12,777 nucleotides of DNA from JAVVSR01 sp964604875 (GCA_964604875.1 CAZSAC010000044.1:1-12777), one strand, 5' to 3'; counted from the stretch's first letter, positions 1-6,257 are shown. Made by a program: numbers and translations. The notes: a model not told the origin generated them from the letters alone.

Positions 1-287
1 AAATAATCGGCAATTTGTGCTGTTGTTAGCTTGTTGAAAATTATGTCATTCTTTCTATCAAATATCATCCAATTTTGTATTTCATGCTTATAGTCATAGT
101 AAAATGATTTGCCTATACATTCAGCACCATCGTTATAGTTTAGACCAGATACTGTTGTACCTTTTAACGCAAAAAACAAACCTAAATCGCCATTAGAAAG
201 AGTGTTAATTTTTACCGATTTTGTATAGTTTTCAGCAACACTATACACATCGGATGTTTCAATATTTGCACTAACAACACCGCCCAT
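1..287 (-). CDS. Unrecognised protein, 3' part cut by window edge, 5' end doubtful
   Basis: An open minus-strand frame runs from a stop at 372-374 to the left edge without interruption. The only in-frame ATG is at 285-287, and no convincing ribosome site precedes it. The frame reads sensibly upstream of that ATG (Lys/Ser-rich, then ILNDFCSEFDGMGG), and a TTG at 363-365 lies inside the terminator hairpin at 351-389. The visible product is polar and rich in Asn, Lys, Tyr and Ile, with no signal peptide, membrane segment or motif I recognise. It lies immediately downstream of a terminator and a displaced tRNA-Ser 3' end, and no promoter is visible between that terminator and the frame. It may therefore be a gene whose 5' end was lost at an integration site, or the tail of a longer gene. 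I cannot assign a function. Confidence 0.4.
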   Translation of the reverse strand, partial: MGGVVSANIETSDVYSVAENYTKSVKINTLSNGDLGLFFALKGTTVSGLNYNDGAECIGKSFYYDYKHEIQNWMIFDRKNDIIFNKLTTAQIADY

Positions 288-350
288 ACCATCAAACTCA
301 CTACAAAAGTCGTTTAATATCCTTTTGGACTTAGACGGCTTATTTTTTGA

Positions 351-389
351 TAAAAAAAGTCCCAAACTCGGTTATTCGAATTTGGAACT
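351..389 (-). terminator. Intrinsic terminator behind the displaced tRNA-Ser 3' end
   Basis: The arms 358-370 and 377-389 form a 13-bp stem on the minus strand, fully paired if two G-U wobbles are allowed. The loop is six bases (371-376) and a run of T follows on the minus strand (352-357). It begins three bases after the CCA of the tRNA-Ser 3' fragment at 392-413. That is where a tRNA terminator would sit, so it is plausibly the original terminator of the tRNA-Ser gene. Confidence 0.8.
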
Positions 390-391
390 TA

Positions 392-413
392 TTGGCGGAG
401 AAGCCGGGATTTG
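392..413 (-). repeat. Displaced copy of the tRNA-Ser 3' end (att-like direct repeat)
   Basis: These 22 bases are identical to 562-583, the last part of the intact tRNA-Ser: the 3' side of the T arm, the acceptor strand and the CCA. The rest of the tRNA is absent. Such a duplication is typical of tyrosine-integrase elements that insert into a tRNA 3' end, which restore the gene and push the old 3' end to the far side of the element. The two copies here are only 170 bases apart. Confidence 0.75.
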
Positions 414-524
414 TTAACAGCGAGCGACGGGCAAATTTCCTCAACGGGCAATCGGCGAGCGTGCAGCGGGCGGTGACCGGGTTCGGCCTATGGCCACGCA
501 ACAGAGTTGCGGAAAATCCCTGCA
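414..524. other. GC-rich insert between the two tRNA-Ser 3' ends
   Basis: Bases 421-520 contain 64 G or C by direct count, clearly richer than the AT-rich flanks. The insert has a 6-bp perfect hairpin (497-502 with 506-511, loop AGA), a GGCC/GGCC hairpin (485-488 with 492-495), and two direct repeats: GCGAGCG at 420-426 and 455-461, and ACGGGCAA at 426-433 and 444-451. The short frames across it on both strands run through the tRNA fragment or the terminator and do not look like genes. It may be the remains of a mobile element, an integrase-binding region or an unrecognised small RNA. I cannot choose between these. Confidence 0.55.
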
Positions 525-563
525 AATAAAAAAACTAGACAATACATCAATATTGTCTAGTTT
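525..563 (-). terminator. Intrinsic terminator of tRNA-Ser
   Basis: The arms 532-544 and 551-563 form a perfect 13-bp stem with the six-base loop 545-550, followed on the minus strand by a T-rich tract (525-534). The stem starts at the last base of the CCA end. If the duplication at 392-413 is the original tRNA end, this terminator was brought in by the inserted segment. Confidence 0.85.
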
Positions 564-583
564 GGCGGAGAAGCCGGGATTTG
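562..583 (-). repeat. tRNA-Ser 3' end, partner copy of the att-like repeat
   Basis: This is identical over 22 bases to 392-413. It includes one base downstream of the CCA and ends within the T loop of the intact tRNA. It marks the likely crossover region of a site-specific integration. Confidence 0.75.
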
Positions 584-654
584 AACCCGGGCTACGTTTC
601 TCGCGTACTACTCCCTTAGCAGGGGAGCCCCTTCAGCCGCTTGGGTACTTCTCC
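563..654 (-). tRNA. tRNA-Ser(GCU)
   Basis: This 92-nt serine tRNA has an encoded CCA. The acceptor stem GGAGAAG pairs with CTTCTCC, the discriminator base is G, and the anticodon GCT corresponds to plus-strand 618-620. The long variable arm typical of class II tRNAs is present, and the T arm has the usual GGTTCAAATCC form. It reads AGC and AGU serine codons. It is transcribed from the promoter at 703-731 and ends at the terminator at 525-563. Its 3' end is duplicated at 392-413. Confidence 0.97.
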
Positions 655-702
655 ATAGCTGATAACGTTATAATTTATTCTTTTCTGCAGATAAACGTTA
701 AT

Positions 703-731
703 AATATATCATAAGTAGCGCAGTTTGTCAA
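703..731 (-). promoter_or_regulatory. Promoter of tRNA-Ser
   Basis: On the minus strand there is TTGACA (731-726), a 17-base spacer and TATATT (708-703). Transcription would start near 696, about 42 bases before the tRNA 5' end. The -35 box lies in the palindrome at 727-742. Confidence 0.75.
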
Positions 732-742
732 AATATTTTGAC
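727..742. promoter_or_regulatory. 16-bp perfect palindrome with two divergent -35 boxes
   Basis: GTCAAAATATTTTGAC is a perfect palindrome. One half supplies TTGACA for the tRNA-Ser promoter on the minus strand (726-731). The other half supplies TTGACT on the plus strand (738-743), which has a weaker -10 candidate, TATTCA, 17 bases downstream (761-766). It could be an operator shared by two divergent promoters, or a by-product of back-to-back -35 elements. Confidence 0.4.
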
Positions 743-798
743 TATATTTTGTTTTTGAATTATTCATATTCCTAAAAAAGGAAAATGCATAGAAATGT

Positions 799-827
799 TT
801 GACTTTTTTTTTACATAATGCTACACT
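799..827 (+). promoter_or_regulatory. Promoter of the cold-shock gene
   Basis: TTGACT (799-804), a 17-base T-rich spacer, then TACACT (822-827). Transcription would start near 834, which gives the csp mRNA a leader of about 119 nt. A long leader is typical of regulated cold-shock mRNAs. Confidence 0.65.
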
Positions 828-893
828 ACAGACAGTATTCCGAAGTTAGACTGCTTTATGCTCACATATTTTTGTAAGATAGGACGGTTGAGG

Positions 894-953
894 ATTACAG
901 AAATATGTTTTTGTAATTGTAGGGTACGAAAATCTACAAGGAGGTAATTACAA
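894..953 (+). promoter_or_regulatory. Possible RNA switch around the csp ribosome site
   Basis: The ribosome site AAGGAGG is at 938-944. TGTAAT at 912-917 can pair with ATTACA at 894-899, upstream, or with ATTACA at 947-952, directly before the start codon; these pairings exclude each other. In the second form, TTGTAA 911-916 pairs with TTACAA 948-953 while TTGTAG 917-922 pairs with CTACAA 934-939, leaving the ribosome site in a one-sided bulge between two stems. The pairings are seen in the sequence; a thermosensing role is inferred by analogy with cspA leaders. Confidence 0.4.
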
Positions 954-1165
954 TGAGCACAGGCACCGTTAAGTGGTTTAACGCATCAAAAGGTTTCGGC
1001 TTTATCGCAAACGATGAAGGCGGAGAAGATGTATTCGTACATTTTTCTGCTATTCAAGGCGACGGCTACAAATCTCTTGCTGAAGGACAAAAGGTTTCTT
1101 TCGATACAGAAAAAGACCCTCGCAATGCTTCTAAATTACGTGCAGTTAACGTAATGGCAAAATAG
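953..1165 (+). CDS. csp: Cold-shock protein, CspA/CspB family
   Basis: This 70-residue protein is a single cold-shock domain, the standard length for bacterial Csp proteins. It is a five-stranded OB-fold barrel in the cytoplasm that binds single-stranded RNA and DNA and melts mRNA structure. RNP1 is seen as KGFGFI at residues 13-18 and RNP2 as VFVHF at 27-31, with the family's N-terminal VKWFN just before. The ATG follows AAGGAGG with an eight-base gap. The gene is monocistronic, with its own promoter at 799-827, a long leader and the terminator at 1186-1215. The leader structure suggests post-transcriptional control. Family assignment is certain; which paralogue it is cannot be told. Confidence 0.97.
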   Translation: MSTGTVKWFNASKGFGFIANDEGGEDVFVHFSAIQGDGYKSLAEGQKVSFDTEKDPRNASKLRAVNVMAK

Positions 1166-1185
1166 TTTAAAAGCAAAAAATTCTA

Positions 1186-1215
1186 AGGCCGACGCTATTG
1201 CGTCGGTCTTATTTT
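1186..1215 (+). terminator. Intrinsic terminator of the cold-shock gene
   Basis: An 11-bp stem (1186-1196 with 1200/1201-1210, one G-U pair) with a tetraloop-sized loop is followed by ATTTTT. The downstream promoter starts inside its 3' arm. Confidence 0.85.
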
Positions 1216-1226
1216 TATGGTAGAAT
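1198..1226 (+). promoter_or_regulatory. Promoter of the C69 peptidase gene
   Basis: TTGCGT (1198-1203), a 17-base spacer and TAGAAT (1221-1226), preceded by TG at 1218-1219 (extended -10). The -35 region lies inside the csp terminator hairpin. The expected start near 1233 gives a leader of about 35 nt. Confidence 0.6.
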
Positions 1227-1267
1227 GAAGTTAAGTTCGTTATAGGATTAAAAACAAGGTGATTTCT

Positions 1268-2557
1268 ATGTGTGATACGATAGTTGCGTTACCAAATTAT
1301 ACGAAAAACGGCAGAGTGTTGTTTGCTAAAAACTCGGACAGGTCGCCAAATGAGCCACAGGTTATGGAGTTTTTTCCGCGCAAGCAGATTGATGTTCAAA
1401 ATCAGCCTTTACTAAAGCTGACATATATAAGTATTCCACAGGTTTCTCATACAAACAGCATAGTTATATCGCGCCCGAGCTGGATGTGGGGCGCGGAAAT
1501 GGGAAGCAACGAATTTGGGCTCACTATCGGCAACGAGGCAGTTTTCACGCGTGAAAAATATATTAAAGAACCAAGCCTAACGGGCATGGATATGGTAAGG
1601 CTGGCGTTGGAAAGATGCGCAAGCGCGTTTGACGCGCTAAATTTTTTGATTGAACTTTTAGGGACGTATGGTCAAGGCGGAAATTGCGGATACGGAAAAA
1701 AGTTTTATTATCACAATTCATTTTTAATTGCTGATGCAAAGGAAGCCTATGTTTTGGAAACGGCGGGCAAATACTGGGTTTCTAAAAAAGTTAAAGACTA
1801 TTTCGCCATATCCAACTGCTTATGCTTATCGCAATACGATAATTGTCACCCTGACCTTATAACGCATGCGATAGCTCAAAAGTGGTGTAAAACCGCAGAG
1901 GACTTTGATTTTGTTAAGTGCTATTCCGAGCCTGTTTTTACAAAGTTTGCCAAAGGAAATCAAAGGCGAAATACCGCAATGGAGAAGCTGTCTAAAAGGC
2001 AAGACCACGACGAAAAAACCTTTATAGGAATTTTGCGTACACATAGCGGAAAGGCTTGCGACGGGTTTGCAGAGGTGGGTTCAATTTGTATGCACGCAGG
2101 CGGAATCGTGGGGGATAATACAACCGCAAGCTTTGTGGCGGACTTAGGAGAGGAAAAACGGTTTTATTACGCAACAGGCAGTTCAATGCCGTGTGTTAGC
2201 ATATTTAAACCCTTTTTATTTGATGAGACTATACCTTGGACGAAAGAGGGGGAAGAGTCAAAAGGGGTAGAATATTGGATTTCGAGAGAAAAGCTAATGC
2301 GGTATTTTATTAGCGGCGCGATGAGCGTAAGCGAGTTTAAACAGCAGGCAAGAATTTTGGAAGAAATTTTCATCGACGAGTTTAAGGTTGCAAAACCAGA
2401 AAACCAACATGAGGTAATTAACAATGCTTTTGAACAGGAAGCAAGGCTTTTTAACAGATATTTGCAGGTGGCAAAAACCAAGCCTCTAACCTTCACAAGG
2501 GGAAAGATATTTTATCGAATATATTGGAAAAAGCACACCAAAAATTTGCTAAAATAG
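1268..2557 (+). CDS. Secernin-like C69 family peptidase
   Basis: This 429-residue protein belongs to the secernin/dipeptidase C69 family, N-terminal-nucleophile hydrolases whose Cys attacks peptide bonds once it is the first residue. I chose the ATG at 1268 because it gives Met-Cys-Asp-Thr: removal of Met would expose Cys2, the expected nucleophile. AAGGTG at 1256-1261 is six bases ahead. A GTG at 1259 would bury the Cys and overlaps the ribosome site. Family hallmarks seen are FAKNSDR near residue 20, WMWGAEMGSNEFGLTIGNEAV, YGQGGNCGYG and a late TTASFVADL block. No signal peptide is visible, so it is probably cytoplasmic. The substrate is not known; bacterial members act as dipeptidases, while eukaryotic secernins have no settled activity. 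It is probably transcribed alone. Confidence 0.88.
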   Translation: MCDTIVALPNYTKNGRVLFAKNSDRSPNEPQVMEFFPRKQIDVQNQPLLKLTYISIPQVSHTNSIVISRPSWMWGAEMGSNEFGLTIGNEAVFTREKYIKEPSLTGMDMVRLALERCASAFDALNFLIELLGTYGQGGNCGYGKKFYYHNSFLIADAKEAYVLETAGKYWVSKKVKDYFAISNCLCLSQYDNCHPDLITHAIAQKWCKTAEDFDFVKCYSEPVFTKFAKGNQRRNTAMEKLSKRQDHDEKTFIGILRTHSGKACDGFAEVGSICMHAGGIVGDNTTASFVADLGEEKRFYYATGSSMPCVSIFKPFLFDETIPWTKEGEESKGVEYWISREKLMRYFISGAMSVSEFKQQARILEEIFIDEFKVAKPENQHEVINNAFEQEARLFNRYLQVAKTKPLTFTRGKIFYRIYWKKHTKNLLK

Positions 2558-2576
2558 GCTAAATATTTTATTATAT

Positions 2577-2605
2577 TTGACAAAAATCGTTATTGAAGTT
2601 ATAGT
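2577..2605 (+). promoter_or_regulatory. Promoter of the lipoprotein gene
   Basis: TTGACA (2577-2582), a 17-base spacer and TATAGT (2600-2605), close to consensus. The start near 2612 would leave a short leader containing AGGAG (2623-2627) ahead of the ATG at 2634. No terminator is visible between the C69 gene and this promoter. Confidence 0.8.
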
Positions 2606-2633
2606 TGTTCTTATACTATATTAGGAGACTATA

Positions 2634-4490
2634 ATGAAGAAACTCAAACTAGTTTTAATTGCCATTCTTGTAATTATTTTCCCCGTTTGTTGTGTTGCTT
2701 GCGGCGGAGACCCGGAAGAGGAGGTCAAACCGTCCGTACCCACAAAGTTTGATTATACAGTCAATTTGAATACAGACGGCTCATTCACGATTAATTTTCT
2801 TTCAGATTCAGACAACCTTATTAAGGATAAATATGACAGCTATGTTGTTTATGTGAAGTACGGCGAAGGTGTAGAGATTGACCAACGCGATAGAGCATTA
2901 TACGCCGGCCATTTTATCAATAATTGTTTAACCAAGGTAGTATTCAATTTGAACGGAAATTTATACAGCACGGAAGTTATTAAGTATAATGGAAAGTTTT
3001 ACAACAAAAAGGATGCGGTTTCTTGGGAAAACTACCTTAAAGCTTCAGGGACAACAGACCCGACAGACCCCACGAACCCGACAGACCCGACAGACCCCAC
3101 TGATAGTAAGAGAGAGGTAAACCTTGCGTGGGATACTCCGAGTGTTGAAAATATTGCGGCAAACGAAACGATAGTATATTCCTATGAGGCTACGGAGGAA
3201 TCTTTTATCAGCATAAGACTATCGTCTCAAAGTCAAATAAACGTTAGCGTTAAGACTGATAATGCTCAACCCGTATCGCTTTATAACGCAACCGAAGAGA
3301 CGCATTCTATAAGGCTTGTCTTGCCGATTTCCAGCTATAAGCTGGCGATAAGTTCTAACAATGGAGATGCCTGCAATATCGATTACATAATTTACAAGTC
3401 GGATATAGAGGAGTTGTCGCTCGACACCAGCTTATCTATCCGCTTTGCCGAAAATCAATTTGCAAGAGCAGTTTCTTTCATCCCGTCGCAAAACGGAAAT
3501 CATAGTATTACCTTATCAAACGCTAAAGATTTCTCCTTATACACCGACGACTTTTCTAAGCTGACCTCGCTTATTGCCGCAACTAACACGATTCAAACCC
3601 TCGAAAATGGAAAGAAGTATTATTTTGTTTTGGAAAGGAGCGACATACAAGGCTCACAAAATACTACTATCAAGGTGGCAAAAAGTACCGATGCCACCAA
3701 CGCAACAGCAGAGACTGCCGAAGCCCAGACTTTGAATTCAAGCTTTGACGTTGATATCGACGTGCCGTCTGCAACGCTTTATTATAAGTTGAAATTGACT
3801 GCAAATACTCTTGTCGAAATAAAAGCCACCGTTGACAAACAAACAGAGTCAAAACCATACGTAAGGATTTATCAGCCCGACAATAGCGCAGGCACAAGTC
3901 TTAGTACGGCAAATTCCACCGGCTACAATGAATACGCCTATGGCGCTGATGTATTAAATGCGGGCGATTACATTATTTCCGTCAGGTCAAGTAATTCAAA
4001 AGTTGGTAGGTTTAATATTTCCGTGTCAGACCCGAGAAACAGGGCGACTGCCGTGAGCTATAATCAAAACTTCACGCTGTCGTCATCTAACAGTCAAAGC
4101 GAGCAATGGTTCAGCTTTACCTATGCAGCCCCCGATAAATCGTCAGATGCAAATTCTTTCCATATGTATGCAAACCGCACTAATATCGGGAACTTCTATA
4201 CAGGCGCTTATCATGGAGCTGCAAAATATAAGTTTTCGCTTTATTCGATGGAATCAAATTGGTATTCCGATTCTGAGAAAACGATAGTTGATCACAGCAT
4301 CGATTCTATTCCATATGATTATACCGAAAACGTAGTAGGAAGAGTATATCATACAGTACAAATTATAAACGGAAGATACGCTATGACCAACTATTCAACC
4401 TATTATTTCTGCGTAAGATTTTCCTCGGATATGAGCGGAAGCGAAAGCTTTTTTATAACAAACAATTATTTAAACCTTAACACTTATTAA
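2634..4490 (+). CDS. Secreted lipoprotein with tandem beta-rich segments
   Basis: This 618-residue protein has a type II signal peptide: basic MKK, a hydrophobic stretch to about residue 18, and a lipobox CVAC with the lipidated Cys23 followed by Gly-Gly-Asp, so it should be anchored to the outer face of the membrane. Residues 35-138 form a first compact domain. Residues 140-158 are a Thr-Asp-Pro repeat linker. Four beta-rich segments follow, at about 160-255, 265-350, 363-466 and 467-618. The third (YYKLKLTANTLVEI, then LNAGDYIISV) resembles pre-peptidase C-terminal type beta-sandwiches, and the second has a similar ENGKKYYFVL. No catalytic motif is visible. It has its own strong promoter and terminator. 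A surface-binding role is likely, but the ligand is unknown. Confidence 0.85.
   Translation: MKKLKLVLIAILVIIFPVCCVACGGDPEEEVKPSVPTKFDYTVNLNTDGSFTINFLSDSDNLIKDKYDSYVVYVKYGEGVEIDQRDRALYAGHFINNCLTKVVFNLNGNLYSTEVIKYNGKFYNKKDAVSWENYLKASGTTDPTDPTNPTDPTDPTDSKREVNLAWDTPSVENIAANETIVYSYEATEESFISIRLSSQSQINVSVKTDNAQPVSLYNATEETHSIRLVLPISSYKLAISSNNGDACNIDYIIYKSDIEELSLDTSLSIRFAENQFARAVSFIPSQNGNHSITLSNAKDFSLYTDDFSKLTSLIAATNTIQTLENGKKYYFVLERSDIQGSQNTTIKVAKSTDATNATAETAEAQTLNSSFDVDIDVPSATLYYKLKLTANTLVEIKATVDKQTESKPYVRIYQPDNSAGTSLSTANSTGYNEYAYGADVLNAGDYIISVRSSNSKVGRFNISVSDPRNRATAVSYNQNFTLSSSNSQSEQWFSFTYAAPDKSSDANSFHMYANRTNIGNFYTGAYHGAAKYKFSLYSMESNWYSDSEKTIVDHSIDSIPYDYTENVVGRVYHTVQIINGRYAMTNYSTYYFCVRFSSDMSGSESFFITNNYLNLNTY
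3051..3107 (+). repeat. Tandem repeat coding a Thr-Asp-Pro linker
   Basis: A 9-base unit close to ACAGACCCG, with minor variants, is repeated about six times in frame inside the lipoprotein gene. It codes Pro-Thr-Asp/Asn triplets at residues 140-158. Such repeats can expand or contract by slippage without breaking the frame, changing the distance between the first domain and the rest. Confidence 0.85.
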
Positions 4491-4506
4491 CGAATATTTG
4501 CAAAGC

Positions 4507-4546
4507 AAAACACGCACGTAAGCATTGAAGCCGTGCGTGTTTTTTG
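4507..4546. terminator. Terminator between convergent lipoprotein and M20 genes
   Basis: A perfect 12-bp stem (4507-4518 with 4532-4543) with a 13-base loop is followed by T residues on the plus strand. On the minus strand the stem end gives TTTTGCTTTG, so it may also stop transcripts from the M20 gene, which ends at 4591. Confidence 0.8.
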
Positions 4547-4590
4547 TTTGGTTGAGATATCAAATTATTGAAAACCCCTATATAGTGTCG

Positions 4591-5901
4591 CTATTTATTT
4601 TGTTTTATAAGTTCTTTCATAAAGCTGACACCGCTTTCAAGGGTATCAATATCCACGCTTTCGTTGGCTGCGTGCATAGCCGCCATTTGGTCGGGTTGAT
4701 ACATCATCGGTGTAAAGCGCATAGCGCAATCGCATATGTCCTGGAAATGCCGACAATCCGTTCCGCCCATGATAACATAGGGCGCAACACCGATAGTGGG
4801 GAAACATTTAAAAATTGTGTCTTTCAAGAGATTGTAGCCCTCGCTTTTTGTGGAAATAGGGGGGAGCGCGTCGTGAGCTTCAATAACTTCCGTTTCGATA
4901 TCGTATTCCGCCGCCAAGGTTTTGAGAATAGATATACATTCATCCATTCCCTGATGAGGTATAAAGCGCAGGTTCGCTATGGCGTACGCCTCTTGCGGAA
5001 TGACGTTTGATGCGTCGGAGGCTTTTGTCATTGTAAAAACTATTGTGGTAGACAGCAAAGCGTTCCCAAACGAGCTGGCTTTAGGCAAAACCTTTGTAAC
5101 CAAAGGCTTGAAAATCGAAAGATTGCCCAATAAAAATTTGAGAGGTCCCGTCATAGATTTAGACATTTCTGTCAGCATCTCTTCCACCTCGGGAATCATT
5201 TTTTTCTTAAAAAAATTGCCGTCTTCAACTTTGGATATAAACTTTGCCAAACGCGCGACGGGAGTGTTTTTCGGCGGAGAACTGCTATGTCCACCTTTGC
5301 TTTTTGCCGTAAACTTAATATCGGCGTATCCTTTTTCAAGTACGCCTACCATTGCGTACGGTTTGGTCATACCGGGGAAAGGCTCAGGCAGAATTGCGCC
5401 GCCTTCGTCAAGTACGATAAAGGGTTTAACACCTCGCTCTTTTAAATAGTCTTTAAGCGCAATCGCCCCCGGCCCGAATTTTTCTTCGCTGTCGGAAGAT
5501 GCGATATAGACGTCGTACTCGGGAGTATAGCCCTCGTCTATAAGCTCATCAACGGCCTTCATACACGCGTACATCGTGTTTTTGCAATCCATTGCGCCAC
5601 GTCCCCAAACTCTGCCGTCGGCTATCGTGCCGGAATAGGGCGGATATTTCCAATCACCGTCTTCAGCGGGCACAACGTCTTGATGCCCCATCAAAACTAT
5701 CGGCTTGGCGGAGCTTTTGCCTTTCCATTTAAAAAGCAGGGCGTTATTACAAACAATGGTGCGTTCGCACTCACGATGTAGGTTTGGCAAAAGTTTTTCT
5801 AAAACCGAACGCAGCTGAGCAAACTCTGCATCGCCTATGTCCGTGACGGTTTTAACGCGGATTAATTGAGCTAAATCTTCTGCGTAATTGGATTTTTGCA
5901 T
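4591..5901 (-). CDS. M20 family metallopeptidase (carboxypeptidase/deacylase type)
   Basis: This 436-residue enzyme is of the M20/ArgE/DapE/ACY1/CPG2 superfamily, which uses two zinc ions to hydrolyse peptides or N-acyl amino acids. The whole ligand set is visible: MGHQDVVP (His73, with Asp75), GRGAMDCK (Asp105, bridging), SDSEEKFG (Glu139/Glu140, catalytic base and ligand), VLDEGG (Asp165) and a late MHAANES (His410). The dimerisation domain lies around 180-300 with SKGGHSS (His205), and GGTDCRHF is at 379-386. The order and spacing fit the PM20D1/CPS1-like branch rather than DapE or ArgE. No signal peptide is seen, so it is cytoplasmic. The ATG follows GGAGG. It is convergent with the lipoprotein gene and appears monocistronic. 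The exact substrate cannot be read from the sequence. Confidence 0.93.
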   Translation of the reverse strand: MQKSNYAEDLAQLIRVKTVTDIGDAEFAQLRSVLEKLLPNLHRECERTIVCNNALLFKWKGKSSAKPIVLMGHQDVVPAEDGDWKYPPYSGTIADGRVWGRGAMDCKNTMYACMKAVDELIDEGYTPEYDVYIASSDSEEKFGPGAIALKDYLKERGVKPFIVLDEGGAILPEPFPGMTKPYAMVGVLEKGYADIKFTAKSKGGHSSSPPKNTPVARLAKFISKVEDGNFFKKKMIPEVEEMLTEMSKSMTGPLKFLLGNLSIFKPLVTKVLPKASSFGNALLSTTIVFTMTKASDASNVIPQEAYAIANLRFIPHQGMDECISILKTLAAEYDIETEVIEAHDALPPISTKSEGYNLLKDTIFKCFPTIGVAPYVIMGGTDCRHFQDICDCAMRFTPMMYQPDQMAAMHAANESVDIDTLESGVSFMKELIKQNK

Positions 5902-6257
5902 AAAAACCTCCTATATATGTTAAGTCAAGCAACTTACATTATTTTGCGCCCGTAAAACCAAAAAATTCGTCGGGGTTGTTTATAAAAAAAATTTGTCGAC
6001 TGTCGGGCAATAATCAAAAAAAATGTTTCGGCAAAAGCTTAAAATCGATATAAAACAAAACAAAAGCGCACAAGTTGTCAAAGAAATATAACAGAATTAT
6101 ACCTGACAGTTTATTGAATTTTACAACTTTCCACCCCGATTGTCAATAGCAATTTTTTGCTAAAAAAATAATATAAAAAAGGTTGACAAAAGGAGGCTTC
6201 TAAAGGCTTGACTTTTAACAAAATATAAGGCACGATATAGCTAGATGTGAGGATAGT
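5902..6257. other. AT-rich divergent intergenic region, M20 to yitT
   Basis: No gene is seen here. On the minus side it holds a strong promoter (6118-6146) and a leader of roughly 210 bases for the M20 gene, in which I recognise no riboswitch. A small palindrome (TAGCAA 6147-6152, TTGCTA 6157-6162) abuts that promoter's -35. On the plus side there are two -35-like boxes, TTGACA 6183-6188 and TTGACT 6208-6213, but no well-spaced -10 for the yitT gene. Confidence 0.6.
6118..6146 (-). promoter_or_regulatory. Promoter of the M20 peptidase gene
   Basis: On the minus strand there is TTGACA (6146-6141), a 17-base spacer and TAAAAT (6123-6118). A perfect TATAAT also occurs at 6101-6096, with a weak TTGTAA 19 bases upstream, so there may be a second start. 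Confidence 0.65.

Noticed and set aside
414..524. Signal recognition particle RNA or tmRNA next to tRNA-Ser
   Set aside because: In this phylum SRP RNA can neighbour tRNA-Ser, but the conserved GGAAGCAGCC-like apical loop is absent on both strands, and no tmRNA tag frame is seen.
340..529. Short open frames on both strands across the tRNA fragment and GC-rich insert
   Set aside because: They translate the tRNA 3' fragment (the familiar AEKPGF-type artefact) and the terminator hairpin, and have no supported ribosome site.
490..714. Plus-strand open frame covering tRNA-Ser
   Set aside because: It is the antisense of a well-formed tRNA gene.
1259..1267. GTG start three codons ahead of the C69 peptidase ATG
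   Set aside because: It lies in the ribosome site and would add residues in front of the Cys that must become N-terminal.
3051..3107. CRISPR-like repeats
   Set aside because: The units are 9 bases with no spacers and code an in-frame Thr-Asp-Pro linker.
4525..5449. Plus-strand open frames opposite the M20 gene
   Set aside because: They are shadows of a gene whose full set of zinc-ligand motifs reads on the minus strand.
6183..6239. Promoter for the yitT-type gene
   Set aside because: Two TTGAC boxes are present, but no -10 lies at 16-18 bases from either, so I do not list it as a feature.
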